Origin: Klugiella xanthotipulae
Lineage (GTDB): Bacteria > Actinomycetota > Actinomycetes > Actinomycetales > Microbacteriaceae
Direction: 5' to 3'
NCBI RefSeq assembly: GCF_006716695.1
Contig: NZ_VFPN01000001.1
Location: forward strand, 372,001 to 436,000
DNA length: 64,000 nt
The position numbers and the translations under genes are program-made. The stretch's first letter is position 1. Each line of letters begins with the position of its first letter. Below the pieces are notes generated by a model that made no database searches, was not told the origin of the DNA, and worked only from the letters and a program-made list of their open reading frames with translations. Shown one piece after another: positions 18,281 through 27,476 of this stretch.

Positions 18281-18745
18281 CTAGCTTTCCTGTAGTCGCC
18301 CCAACAAATCAGTTGGTGGCAGGTAACCATGCTCAGCGATATAGTGCAGGACAAGGGTGGGAGCCAGCCAGATCCGATCCTGCCCATCAATGATTTTCAC
18401 GCATGCGAAGCCCAGTTGGATCGTGCGACCGTCGGTCATTCGGTAGGGGGTCGGTCCAAGTTCCGGAGCAGGCGAACAAAACCGACACGTGTAAAATCCT
18501 CGCGTGATGAACACTGGCTGGAGTGCCGCGGTTTCGAGCGTCCGGATGAGGTGCCGGGGGCACTCCCCCTGGGAATAATCATGTCCACGGTCTAGCCACC
18601 CGAATGAGTTCCACGGGCCACAAGACGTCGGAACTCCATACTGGTCAACAGAGCTCTTGGAATTTCTTGAGGTCAACCGTGTGAAAAAATTCTCGTGGCC
18701 GGGCCGTTGAACCCCTACAGTTGTTCCGTCTGTAATATATGGCAC
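18281..18745 (-). CDS. Orphan immunity-like protein (resembles actinobacterial DUF7919 family)
   Basis: 154 residues, GTG start with GGAG five bases upstream. The pattern FGWLDRGHDYSQGECP in the middle, a C-x2-C (CRFC), and the ending APTLVLHYIAEHGYLPP match, from memory, a family of small soluble Streptomyces proteins whose members share NVGWLD...G, a C-x2-C and AP-L-hHYV--HgY-PP. The family name is recalled, not searched. It sits between two decayed immunity-gene copies downstream of an Rhs toxin, so it is probably an immunity gene retained from an earlier toxin tip. Its own toxin is absent. Confidence 0.6.
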   Translation of the reverse strand: MPYITDGTTVGVQRPGHENFFTRLTSRNSKSSVDQYGVPTSCGPWNSFGWLDRGHDYSQGECPRHLIRTLETAALQPVFITRGFYTCRFCSPAPELGPTPYRMTDGRTIQLGFACVKIIDGQDRIWLAPTLVLHYIAEHGYLPPTDLLGRLQES

Positions 18746-18906
18746 TCGAACTCCAATCCTTCGGGGGTACTACACCCAACTCGCCGCCTCACAATAAGCG
18801 ACCCACTCAAAGGCACCCTCACCGAGGGTACCAACCCCAAGAAATAATCAAAACAAAATGAACTAATTCTCTTGAAGCTCAAGGTGCTTGAAAATATTTA
18901 TAATAC

Positions 18907-19340
18907 CTATCTTGTGAGTTCTGCGGTTTCAAGAAATCCAGTTCCCAACACGTATTGACCCCAAATAAAAACCGCACACATTCCGACCATCACGACGGGA
19001 AGCACACGCAATTCCCACGACCGAACTTCTTGTATTGATTTCTCCCCCTGGGCACCCAAAACAATAACAACGCAGGACAGGCCAGGAGAACCCCCAGCGG
19101 TGCGTTCCACATCCGACCCTTCGTCGTCACTTCGATCACCGTGTCCAACGGCACCCACAGGAGAACATACAGCCCGAACCCCACAGTTACCAGGAGGGTA
19201 AAGTACACCGTTATCACAGCCCGCCGGTTAGGACGTTTCACCCGTTCATCATCAGAGAAAAGCAGCCCCGGCGAGACGTCGCGACCGTCAGGTTCGTCTA
19301 TCACGGTAACAACCCCGCCTGCACTGTTTCCACCGCCCAC
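18907..19340 (-). pseudogene. Frameshifted second copy of the three-TM immunity gene
   Basis: The N-terminal half (frame from 19340) reads SDDERVKRPNRRAVITVYF and EVTTKGRMWNAPLGVLL, matching residues 15-71 of the intact gene at 19440-19841. Near 19050-19075 the frame shifts by one base; the second frame continues ELRVLPVVMVGMCAVFIWGQY, matching ILPVVVTIICVLFLWGQY of the intact protein. So the gene is broken by one indel within the cytoplasmic loop before the last TM helix. The same shifted frame occurs in the 17.8-kb copy, so a sequencing error is unlikely. Confidence 0.8.
18908..19136. repeat. 229-bp direct repeat, copy B
   Basis: Partner of 17773-18001, same orientation, about 1.1 kb away, five mismatches by eye. 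Confidence 0.9.
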
Positions 19341-19439
19341 AATCGCAACCTAACCGCTTATACGCGATCACATGCATCTCCACATATTTCGGCTATGTTT
19401 TTATTTCAATAAATGAAATAAAATCCATCCGTAAAATAT

Positions 19440-19841
19440 TTACCAAAAATCAACCCCTGCTGCATCCATAAACCCTGCCACTAGAGCGTACTGACCCCAT
19501 AAAAATAAAACACAAATGATTGTGACGACAACAGGCAATATACGAATCTCTGAGAGGGAAACGTCTTTTCCAGTAGGCTTGCTTCCGCGAGTCGCCAAGA
19601 ACGCCAGCACTCCGGGGACCAAGAGCAAAACGAACAAAGGAGCGTTCCACGTTCTCCCCTTCGTCGTCACCTCAACGGTTACATCCCAGGGAACACGCAC
19701 CACAACGTATAAAGCAAAACCTACAACAACGATCAGCGTGACATACAATAATACCCGCATTCGCCTATTGCTTCGCAGCACGCGCACGTCATCGGGAGCA
19801 AGCATTACTTTGCCCTCATCTGAAGGTTTTTCATTCGTCAC
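19440..19841 (-). CDS. Three-TM membrane immunity protein candidate for the Rhs toxin
   Basis: 133 residues with three predicted membrane helices (about 30-50, 68-84, 100-125) and short charged loops. Its GTG start overlaps the toxin stop by four bases (GTGA), the typical coupling of a toxin with its immunity gene. I do not recognise a named family. A membrane immunity protein fits a toxin acting on the inner membrane, and the toxin's C-terminal 290 residues are indeed Gly/Ala-rich and hydrophobic. Decayed paralogs follow at 18907-19340 and 17773-18215. Function is inferred from position; an uncharacterised structural role is the alternative. Confidence 0.65.
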   Translation of the reverse strand: MTNEKPSDEGKVMLAPDDVRVLRSNRRMRVLLYVTLIVVVGFALYVVVRVPWDVTVEVTTKGRTWNAPLFVLLLVPGVLAFLATRGSKPTGKDVSLSEIRILPVVVTIICVLFLWGQYALVAGFMDAAGVDFW

Positions 19842-22800
19842 GGTATAATCCCCGTTTCCTCGCCAGCAAACCTCAATGAGTCAAGTGACCAATCCGCACA
19901 TTGCCCAGCCCCCGCAACGCCAATGAAGTCTGCGATTCCGGGCGCAACCGACAGATCCGAGGCACCGGGGAAGTACGACAGCGCCCCACCAGTGGTCGCG
20001 TCAATCACGGCGTCAATTCCGTCATATTCTTGCCCCGCAACTGCGCTCTGAGTCCATCCGCCAGCAACGCTTCCTCCACCAGAAATTCCAAGCTGGGTGA
20101 TGTTCCGCAAAAGTGTGCTTGACATAGGGCCAGCCAGCGGAGCAGCACCACCAATGGCAGCACCACTTACTGCTCCCCCTAACAGGGCAGCCCCTGCTTC
20201 AGCAAGTGACCAATTGCTGTGATTGGTGACGGAATACGTCGCAACATTCCCCAGCCCACCAACCGCACTATTTACAGCGGTGCTGATACCCATTTGCCCC
20301 CACGGTATCTTGGACAGATAGTTCGACCCGGCGGCCATGACCTGCTCCGAGGCCGTGGCTGCGGCACCTGATCGCACAAGCCCACCTGCCCAACCTCCTG
20401 CAGCACCCGTTGCAGCACCGATGAGAGTGTCAACGCCCACCCGCTTCCAGTCAACGGAACCGTTCTGCGCTTTCTGAGAAACCACAGAGATCCCGCCACC
20501 CATGAGCGCACCGGCACCAGCCATGAGCGCGATGCCCGCAGGCCCACCCACCCCGGTACACATCAACGCGATACCGCCAACAATTGCCAGCCCACCAACC
20601 ACGTATTCCCAGTTGTCGCCGAGCCAGTCGCCTACTGCGGCAAACACCCCATTATTCGCGTTGTTATACGCCGCAAGTTCCTCATCCGTCACCGGACGCA
20701 ACCCCGTCGGATCCGATAAACCTACGGGGTTATTACCCGCATACGCATACGGATTACCCGACCACCCCGCACCCAACACCGGCTCCAACGGATCCACCGA
20801 CAAAAAACCACGCGTAGCCGGGTCATAGGTACGAGCACCCAACCACTCCAGACCGCCCACACTCACACCACCCGAGGCCGTCAGATCCACACCCACAGGG
20901 AGCAGACCGGCGAGGGCACCGGCCGCATCCGATTCCGCACCACCGGCAAGGCTGCCGGGCGCACCGCCACCACCACTGCCCGGGACGGGCGTACCGGGCA
21001 CGGCCGCGGCACCAATCACCGCCCACGGGTCTACAACATCCGTCGCCCGCGTCGCACGCCACCCCGGGGTGGTCCACACACCACCAATACCGGTCACGCC
21101 CCCAGACACGGGGAGAACCTGTGTCTCACCAACGCCAATCAGCATCGGGAACGGACGGGCGGTATCCCACCACACCGGCACCGCGACGGCAGAGTCGTTA
21201 CCGCTGGTCGTGGCAATCTCAGCCAGTTCACCGGTCGCATCCACCCACAACTCATGCTGACGCGTCACCGCCCCATCGGCACCGTGAGCGGCTACCCGGG
21301 TGAGATACCCGCGCGGGTCCCACACATAGTCACACCCAGAGCCGTTATTCACCGCTTCCCGGATGCGACGACCAGACCCGTCGTAAGAGTAGCGGGTCGC
21401 CACGCCACCGTGGATGGTACTCAGCAACTGGCCCACCGCATCGTACGTGTACTGGCGCTCAGCACCGCCCGCACCGCCCTCGACCACCAGGCGACCGGCG
21501 GCATCATACTCCCACGACAAACGGGACGTTTCACCGTCACTATCCGTCTGTGCCGAGACAAGCTGCCCGGCCTCATCATACGAATACGTCGTCACGGCCC
21601 CATGAGTAACAGTAACAACGCGGCCCATGTCATCGCGGCCGATGACCGTCGTATCCACACCCTCGGCACCGGTGCGGGTGTGGCCCGTGAGCCACCCATC
21701 GGTGTAATCCCAGGACTGAGCCACATCACCCGCAGACGAACTGATAGTTCGCCCCGCTGCATCGTAGGCGAAGAACGCCTCACCCAGGTGCGGGTGAGCG
21801 ATGCCCGTGAGATTCCCCGCCCGGTCGTGCGTGTAGCGGGTAGTGGTCCCGGTGTGATCGGTGAACGACACCCGCCGACCATCCGCATCGTAGGCCCACC
21901 GCAACTCGCCATCGCCCCGGGTGCGGCGGATCAACTGGCCGCGACGGTCATACTCCAACGTGTGCTCCACGAGCTGACCATCGGAGCGGGTGTGATCAGT
22001 AAACTGCACCCGTCGCCGCGCGGCATCCCGCGACACGGACGACACCAGCCGGCCATCAATACTCACCGTATCCTGACGCCCTGCCCGGTCATAGGTCCAC
22101 GACATCGTGTGCCCGTCGGGGTCGGTCTGGGTGAGCTGCCGACCGGCAGCATCATACGTCGCGGTTGTCACCCGGGCGAGCGGGTCGGTGACCAAAGCCA
22201 CCTTATCTGTATCCGTATAGGTGCGGGTTGTCACCCCGCCCACCGGGTCGGTGACACGCAGGAGACGACCGCGGGCATCATACTCGTAACAGGTTTCCCC
22301 GCCCACACCGTTGACCACTCGGACAAGTTCACCCGCCGCGTTGTACCGGAAGCGCCGCGTTCCGTAATAGGTGTCCTGCGAGTAGGTGAGACGCCCCACC
22401 TTGTCGTAGGCATACCGGGCGACACCATGACCCGGTGCGACCCTCGACGTTAACCGGCCCGCGACATCGTAGGTGAAAGCCTCCACCTCACCCGTGGCCA
22501 GGGTGCGCTCCACTACCCGGGAATCCGCGTCATACGTCAGCGTCGTAACAGCACCCAGCGGATCAACCGTCTTCCACGGGCGCCCGCACAGGTCATACTC
22601 GAACCGGGTCACCGCACCGGCCGGAGATGTGATTCGGATGATCTTGCCCGCCACATCCCGTTCCAGACGCGTCAGTCCACCCTCACCATCAACAAGTTCG
22701 ACCGGGTGACCGGCCCCGTCATACGTGACCAGCTCGGCCGCACCGTCCGCAGACTCCATCCGGGAGGGGCGACCGTACTCGTCGAACTGGAAGGACACCG

Positions 22801-25393
22801 AGGCGAACGCATCCGTGAGCGCACCGGTCCCCGCGCTCCGATCGGCGCTCGCATCCAGGCGCACCCCGGTCGGGTCAACAACCGCGCTCATCGCACCGTT
22901 TGGGCCGTACTCGCGCGTCCAGTCGTGACCGCCCGGGTCGGTAATCGCCGTCAGACGCGACAGTGCATCATGAGCGAAACCCCAGCGCGCCCCGTCAGGG
23001 AGCACGACGCCCGCGACGTTGCCCAGGTCGTCAAAAGATCGCTCAACTACCCGGCCCAGCGCATCCGTGGTGCGGATCAGCTCACCGCTCGGCCCGTAGG
23101 TCATCTCCGTACGGGCCCCCAGCGGGTCCAGAATAGCCGTGACCCGGCCCACGCTGTCATGTTCGAACCGCCAGGTAGCACCGTCCGGACCCTCACGCGA
23201 CGCGAGTAAACCGGTACCGTCATACGTGAACCGTGTGACGCTGCCGCCCGGAGTGATGGCCTGGACGGGCCTCCCGGCCTGGTCCCGCACAATCCGTGCG
23301 GTGTCACCCGCCGCGTTAGTGCTCGTCAACAGGTCTCCGTGCTCGTCGTACGTGAACGACACGGCCACCCCCACCGGGTCAACCACCCGGGTGAGCAGGC
23401 CGCCCGTCCAGGTCATCTCGGTTCGCCCGCCGAGGGGATCCCGAATCACCGACGGGTTACGGTCATCCCCGGAATACTCGTACTCAACGGCACTTCCGGA
23501 CTCGGTCACCAGTGTCGTCACCCGGTCACGATCATCCCACCCGTACGTGATATCCGCACCCTCTGGCGTGACCGTACGCACCTTACGCCCACGCTCGTCA
23601 TACGCGTGCACCGTGACGCCACCGTCCCGCGCAATTGAGGACACCAGGTTGCCGTGGGAATCATACGACATCGATTGACGCCGGTCCTCGCTATCAAGCA
23701 CGCCCACGAGGCGGCCCTTGGCATCGGCGATCCACGAGTTCGACCGCGACCCGTCCTCATCCGACACCACCGTCACCCGACCCGGCAGATACGCAAACCG
23801 CACCCGACGGCCGTGCGGAGACACCTGGAGCGTCACCCGGCCGGAGTCGTCGTACTCGTTCCGAGCCTCCACGACACCGGAGGTGGCGACAACAGCCTCA
23901 ATCAGGCCCGCCTCGTTCCACCGATACGTACGAACCCCCAGGGGCGAACGAACCCCCACGAGCCGCCCGGCTTCGTCATACACATACTCCACCCGGCGCC
24001 CATCCGAGGCCTGCACCACAGCCACCCGACCAGCACCATACTCCACAGTGAGGAAACGACCACGCTCGTGCACCAGACGCGTGATATCGCCCTCACCGTC
24101 GCGCACAACGCGCACCGCAGTCCCCGCACCAGACCCTGAGCCCAGCCAGACCCCCGCAGCGGTGAAAGACCACCACGACCCGGAATTGTCCCGCACAACG
24201 AGCGTCGATCCGAGGTCACGGTCCGCCCCCTCGGGCACAGCCTCGGTGGCCTCCGATGCCAGCCACACGTTCTCCCCTACCCCGCGGCCCCAGCCCGTGC
24301 CCTCACGCGGGAAATGCACCTCACGTCCATCGTCCATCCGCCAGACCGCACCCTCATCGCTGAGAGTCAACGCCGTCTCCAGCGCCGAGGACCATCCCGG
24401 GCCAAAAAGCCCCACCCGCGTATCCAACGAGTTATACATCCGAGACAGCTTTAAGGATGCCGCACCCCCGGCACACCCCAAATCCACCTCGGGCTCAATG
24501 AAGTTACCCGTCGCCGTATTCACCGGGTCCATCGAATACCCCGTCGTCGGCGGGGCTCCAAAAGCCGTCGGAGGGTCAATCTGCAAACCCGAGCGAGACG
24601 CCTGCACACCCGCAGCAGACAACGCCGCGCCCAACGCCGCATCCGAGACCCAAGACACGTTGCCCTCACCACCCGCAGCAGCAAACGCATCCGCAAGAGT
24701 CGTAGCCCAGCGGGTGTCATTAGCGTTAGCCTCTAACCACTTCTCGTACGCTGTCACCACCCCCGAACCGTCCAGTGTTCCCCACTGACATTGCGCGGCA
24801 AAATCTGCGAGTTTACCCCGCAACAGCCCCGGGGTGCCACTCAATAAAGCATCAAGACCAGAGGTTCCGGTCGCAAACGAACGTAAATTACTTGGCCGCG
24901 CCGATGACGTACCGCCACCACCACCGCCACCGCCAGACGTCGGGCTCGGGGTATTACGCGACCCCGCAGGCGGGGCGGCAGCCTCATGGCGTGGTGCCGG
25001 TTTCGCCTCCTCCGTCGGGGCATCCTCACCACCCGTAAAAGCATCACCAATGCATTCGAGTACGCTCCGGTCGTCTTGGCGTTTCTTCCACTCCCGCGCA
25101 CGCCGACGCCGACCGTCCTCCGCCCACGCCGCCTCTCGCAGCTCCAACGCATACGTAGACACCAGTCGCAACGCCTCGACCAAACGCCCCGCATCTACAG
25201 CGGCAGTAGATGCGTTCGCCGCGAAAAGATCTGCAAAATGCCCCTGAAAATCCTGCGCACCCGTCGTCACATACGATGCACGCGATGCGGACTGCCCCTG
25301 CACGGTATTCGCCGCACCGCTGAACGCCGTGACCACACCATCAGCCGTGTCGTAATTGAAAACCAGAGGATCACTACCATGCATACCAGACAT
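19838..25393 (-). CDS. Rhs/YD-repeat polymorphic toxin with helical export-type N-terminus
   Basis: 1851 residues. Residues 1-110 form a helical region like ESX/LXG-type export domains (FQGHFADLFAANASTAAVDAGRL ... AREWKKR); 115-170 is a Pro/Gly linker; near 284-360 is the DUF6531 Rhs entry domain (MDPVNTATGNFIEPEVDLG). About 440-1400 holds many YD repeats (YDAAGRL, YDEAGQLV), the beta-barrel cocoon. The Rhs core ends at WLGARTYDPATRGFLSVDPL ... SDPTGLRP (about 1516-1565), where the toxin is normally cleaved. The 290-residue C-terminal tip contains glycine-zipper hydrophobic segments and no nuclease motif I recognise, so it may act on membranes. ATG 25393 has GGAAAGG eight bases upstream. The WXG100 gene lies just upstream and the immunity gene overlaps its stop. 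Confidence 0.88.
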   Translation of the reverse strand: MSGMHGSDPLVFNYDTADGVVTAFSGAANTVQGQSASRASYVTTGAQDFQGHFADLFAANASTAAVDAGRLVEALRLVSTYALELREAAWAEDGRRRRAREWKKRQDDRSVLECIGDAFTGGEDAPTEEAKPAPRHEAAAPPAGSRNTPSPTSGGGGGGGGTSSARPSNLRSFATGTSGLDALLSGTPGLLRGKLADFAAQCQWGTLDGSGVVTAYEKWLEANANDTRWATTLADAFAAAGGEGNVSWVSDAALGAALSAAGVQASRSGLQIDPPTAFGAPPTTGYSMDPVNTATGNFIEPEVDLGCAGGAASLKLSRMYNSLDTRVGLFGPGWSSALETALTLSDEGAVWRMDDGREVHFPREGTGWGRGVGENVWLASEATEAVPEGADRDLGSTLVVRDNSGSWWSFTAAGVWLGSGSGAGTAVRVVRDGEGDITRLVHERGRFLTVEYGAGRVAVVQASDGRRVEYVYDEAGRLVGVRSPLGVRTYRWNEAGLIEAVVATSGVVEARNEYDDSGRVTLQVSPHGRRVRFAYLPGRVTVVSDEDGSRSNSWIADAKGRLVGVLDSEDRRQSMSYDSHGNLVSSIARDGGVTVHAYDERGRKVRTVTPEGADITYGWDDRDRVTTLVTESGSAVEYEYSGDDRNPSVIRDPLGGRTEMTWTGGLLTRVVDPVGVAVSFTYDEHGDLLTSTNAAGDTARIVRDQAGRPVQAITPGGSVTRFTYDGTGLLASREGPDGATWRFEHDSVGRVTAILDPLGARTEMTYGPSGELIRTTDALGRVVERSFDDLGNVAGVVLPDGARWGFAHDALSRLTAITDPGGHDWTREYGPNGAMSAVVDPTGVRLDASADRSAGTGALTDAFASVSFQFDEYGRPSRMESADGAAELVTYDGAGHPVELVDGEGGLTRLERDVAGKIIRITSPAGAVTRFEYDLCGRPWKTVDPLGAVTTLTYDADSRVVERTLATGEVEAFTYDVAGRLTSRVAPGHGVARYAYDKVGRLTYSQDTYYGTRRFRYNAAGELVRVVNGVGGETCYEYDARGRLLRVTDPVGGVTTRTYTDTDKVALVTDPLARVTTATYDAAGRQLTQTDPDGHTMSWTYDRAGRQDTVSIDGRLVSSVSRDAARRRVQFTDHTRSDGQLVEHTLEYDRRGQLIRRTRGDGELRWAYDADGRRVSFTDHTGTTTRYTHDRAGNLTGIAHPHLGEAFFAYDAAGRTISSSAGDVAQSWDYTDGWLTGHTRTGAEGVDTTVIGRDDMGRVVTVTHGAVTTYSYDEAGQLVSAQTDSDGETSRLSWEYDAAGRLVVEGGAGGAERQYTYDAVGQLLSTIHGGVATRYSYDGSGRRIREAVNNGSGCDYVWDPRGYLTRVAAHGADGAVTRQHELWVDATGELAEIATTSGNDSAVAVPVWWDTARPFPMLIGVGETQVLPVSGGVTGIGGVWTTPGWRATRATDVVDPWAVIGAAAVPGTPVPGSGGGGAPGSLAGGAESDAAGALAGLLPVGVDLTASGGVSVGGLEWLGARTYDPATRGFLSVDPLEPVLGAGWSGNPYAYAGNNPVGLSDPTGLRPVTDEELAAYNNANNGVFAAVGDWLGDNWEYVVGGLAIVGGIALMCTGVGGPAGIALMAGAGALMGGGISVVSQKAQNGSVDWKRVGVDTLIGAATGAAGGWAGGLVRSGAAATASEQVMAAGSNYLSKIPWGQMGISTAVNSAVGGLGNVATYSVTNHSNWSLAEAGAALLGGAVSGAAIGGAAPLAGPMSSTLLRNITQLGISGGGSVAGGWTQSAVAGQEYDGIDAVIDATTGGALSYFPGASDLSVAPGIADFIGVAGAGQCADWSLDSLRFAGEETGIIP

Positions 25394-25653
25394 ACGCTAA
25401 ACCTTTCCAAAACCCCCGCAAAGCCCCAAAACCCCCACAAAACCCCAGCCGCGAACCCCTCTGAAACACAGACAAAGAGAACACGCGTAAATTTAGCCCG
25501 ATTTATTCATACCTCGGCCGCATTATTCGACACACCCACCGCAATGAAAAACATAGTTGGAGAGGGGTAGCTCTCCATCACTAACGGGGCAGTTATTCAA
25601 CCTCACCGACCCCGCATCACATCAATCCCGACCACGGGACGAGCAAAGACGAA

Positions 25654-25705
25654 CGTCCCTTACCATCCGAAGACCCCATCCGAGGCTCACCAGAGGTAAG
25701 GGACG
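25654..25705. terminator. Long-loop hairpin between WXG100 and rhs genes
   Basis: CGTCCCTTACC (25654-25664) and GGTAAGGGACG (25695-25705) form an 11-bp perfect stem around a 30-base loop, 17 bases beyond the WXG100 stop. It could terminate or attenuate transcription, reducing rhs relative to WXG100. Only the right arm is kept at the second WXG100 copy (near 30709), where the IS30 element abuts. Confidence 0.5.
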
Positions 25706-25722
25706 CTCAGCACACGGGACGG

Positions 25723-26007
25723 TTACGCTCCACCACCACCGGCACTGAAAATGTCCTGCGAAATCTTATCCAGCTGCGTACGCAACTGCTCCAACTCCGT
25801 CTTCGCCTTATCAAGCGCAGCCTTCGTCTCGGGCCACGTCGAACCGCGGAACGTGGACGCCAACGGACCATCCCACACATTCTGATCAGACAGAATGCGC
25901 CCCTGCGCATCCAACTGCGAAATCTGGTCCGTAAAACCACCATTCACAATCGACTGAATCTGACGAATCGCCGTCTTTGCCTGCTCGGTAGATAGCACAC
26001 GCGACAT
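25723..26007 (-). CDS. WXG100-family protein
   Basis: 94 residues, the usual size of ESAT-6-like secreted dimers. Two helices flank a turn with W-D-G (residues 45-47) in NVWDGPLASTFRGSTW, and the tail ends in IFSAGGGGA. I chose ATG 26007 with GGAGG seven bases upstream; the longer frame from 26088 adds 27 residues unlike the family. It precedes the Rhs toxin, which has a similar helical N-terminus, so it may be the export partner or a structural substrate of the EssC-like ATPase. Confidence 0.85.
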   Translation of the reverse strand: MSRVLSTEQAKTAIRQIQSIVNGGFTDQISQLDAQGRILSDQNVWDGPLASTFRGSTWPETKAALDKAKTELEQLRTQLDKISQDIFSAGGGGA

Positions 26008-26345
26008 AAATAAACCTCCAGCGTCAAGATACCCCCACAAGCACAGCGCCCGGAAGGCCTTTAGCCAGACTATCCACCCGCACCACACACAGAAAACTCA
26101 CAATAAAAGCCACCCACCGCGCACAATAAAAACAAAACTGCATATGAGTCCTGACCAGGGAAAATACTTGCTCGCTTCGAATACACAAGAATAACCAGCA
26201 AAAAAATCACCCCGAAAACCGCCTACAGCACCAGCAGCTTTCGCCCCCTATGCGTGGTCATCCGCCTCTTCGTGATGACGGTGAGGGCGAGTTCTGAATC
26301 CAAGTTTCTTCGTGGCTCAGGCGCAGCCGATTCACCGGAGAGCCG
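26008..26345. other. AT-rich intergenic region, WXG100 promoter
   Basis: No gene seen. It carries the WXG100 promoter region. Blocks such as the GGAAGGCC/GGAAAGCC segment near 26050 and ATCACCCCGAAAACCGCCT near 26206 recur, diverged, upstream of the second WXG100 copy (30890-31060), which shows that the duplication included this leader. Confidence 0.45.
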
Positions 26346-27476
26346 TTATCCCAACACAACCGTGTCATCGTGAATCCGCGCTACTGCGACATAACTGTCC
26401 ACGTTTATTTCGAGATCGGAAATACGGTAGATCTCTTCCGAGCCGGATCGGTTATTCCGTGCGCTGAAGGAAAGTTTCAGGAGACCGTCGGTCACGTAAT
26501 AGTTTGGCCAGCCGTGATCCGGTTGCGCGGTTGGATACCGCAGCACCTCAACTCGGAGATCCGTCACATTGCTGTATTCCTCCAGTTGGCGTTGCCCACA
26601 GGAACGTTCACCCCATGATGAGGGAACGTGACCAAACAGCCCCGCGACGGAGAGACACCCGTCAAGGAACGTTGAAGCCGCCTCGTCAACAAGCTGAACC
26701 GCGCGTTCTGACGGTTCAAATGCATACTCAGCCGCTGCCACGTTTCTGTCCTCGCCCTCCGCGAAATCTCCATGAACTGCCACAACAGTTTCAACCGAAT
26801 CTCCAACAAAAAAACCTCCCGCTGGCGGATCAACCTGATAGACCGCTGGATACGCGTCGTAAACGAACAACGATTCACTCGCCGGTGTTGTATTCACCCC
26901 TGAAATACTGAAGCCGGTTATTTCCCCCTCTGGGCCTCTGTGAACTGGGAGAGGAGCCACCATCGGTTCGAATACCCAGCGCGCTACTTTCCGATGAAGC
27001 TGCACAACTGAGGTGTGCTTGGTTGCGGCCAATCTATAGCTGAAGTGAACATCAAAGCGGTGGTTCGGTAGCTCCTCCACCTCGGTCACCGTTGCCTCAG
27101 AGATATGCTCCACCGCCTGGGCAAAAACCGCGTTCGACAAAAAGATTGCTGTCTCCCCCCGTGCACGAGGCCCGGCCATCTTAGTTGCCGATTCGGCATC
27201 ACCGTCGGACAAAAAACCGAGATACGCTTCAACGGCCGCTTTAGCGTTGTTCGCTGTGGCTTTACCGTTGTCTGTGTACACTGTCTGCGTCGGGGCACCT
27301 TCGTTCAGCAGCGATTGAGTTGCACCTGATTCCGAAACATCGAAAACGAGGTCGGTCACCGTGTGGCCAAGCAGTAGTGATAACACAACGGCAAGCGACA
27401 AAAACAAGCGTCCATGCCACCACGGTTCACCGAATGTGGGCTGAGCCGAAGTATTTATTTTTTCGCTTCGGCTCAT
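26346..27476 (-). CDS. Membrane-anchored extracellular protein, paralog 1
   Basis: 376 residues, no named family recognised. One N-terminal TM helix (LFLSLAVVLSLLLGHTVTDLVF, about 24-45), then an outer part starting with NAKAAVEAYLGFLSDGDAESATKMAG, the opening helix pattern of NTF2/SnoaL-like domains, then a second beta-rich domain with two cysteines (GERSCGQRQL region) and the ending YRISDLEINVDSYV. ATG 27476 overlaps the upstream TGA (ATGA); the GTG at 27485 is a poorer start. Similar in architecture and many motifs to the next gene (YDAYPAVYQVDPPAGGF versus WEAYPAVYEVGAPSHGF). Probably surface proteins working with the secretion/toxin island; role unknown. Confidence 0.6.
   Translation of the reverse strand: MSRSEKINTSAQPTFGEPWWHGRLFLSLAVVLSLLLGHTVTDLVFDVSESGATQSLLNEGAPTQTVYTDNGKATANNAKAAVEAYLGFLSDGDAESATKMAGPRARGETAIFLSNAVFAQAVEHISEATVTEVEELPNHRFDVHFSYRLAATKHTSVVQLHRKVARWVFEPMVAPLPVHRGPEGEITGFSISGVNTTPASESLFVYDAYPAVYQVDPPAGGFFVGDSVETVVAVHGDFAEGEDRNVAAAEYAFEPSERAVQLVDEAASTFLDGCLSVAGLFGHVPSSWGERSCGQRQLEEYSNVTDLRVEVLRYPTAQPDHGWPNYYVTDGLLKLSFSARNNRSGSEEIYRISDLEINVDSYVAVARIHDDTVVLG

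Noticed and set aside
20700-24600. Repeated DNA blocks that could look like a tandem repeat array or CRISPR
   Set aside because: They are the codons of YD/Rhs protein repeats in one continuous frame, with varying unit length and no constant spacer.
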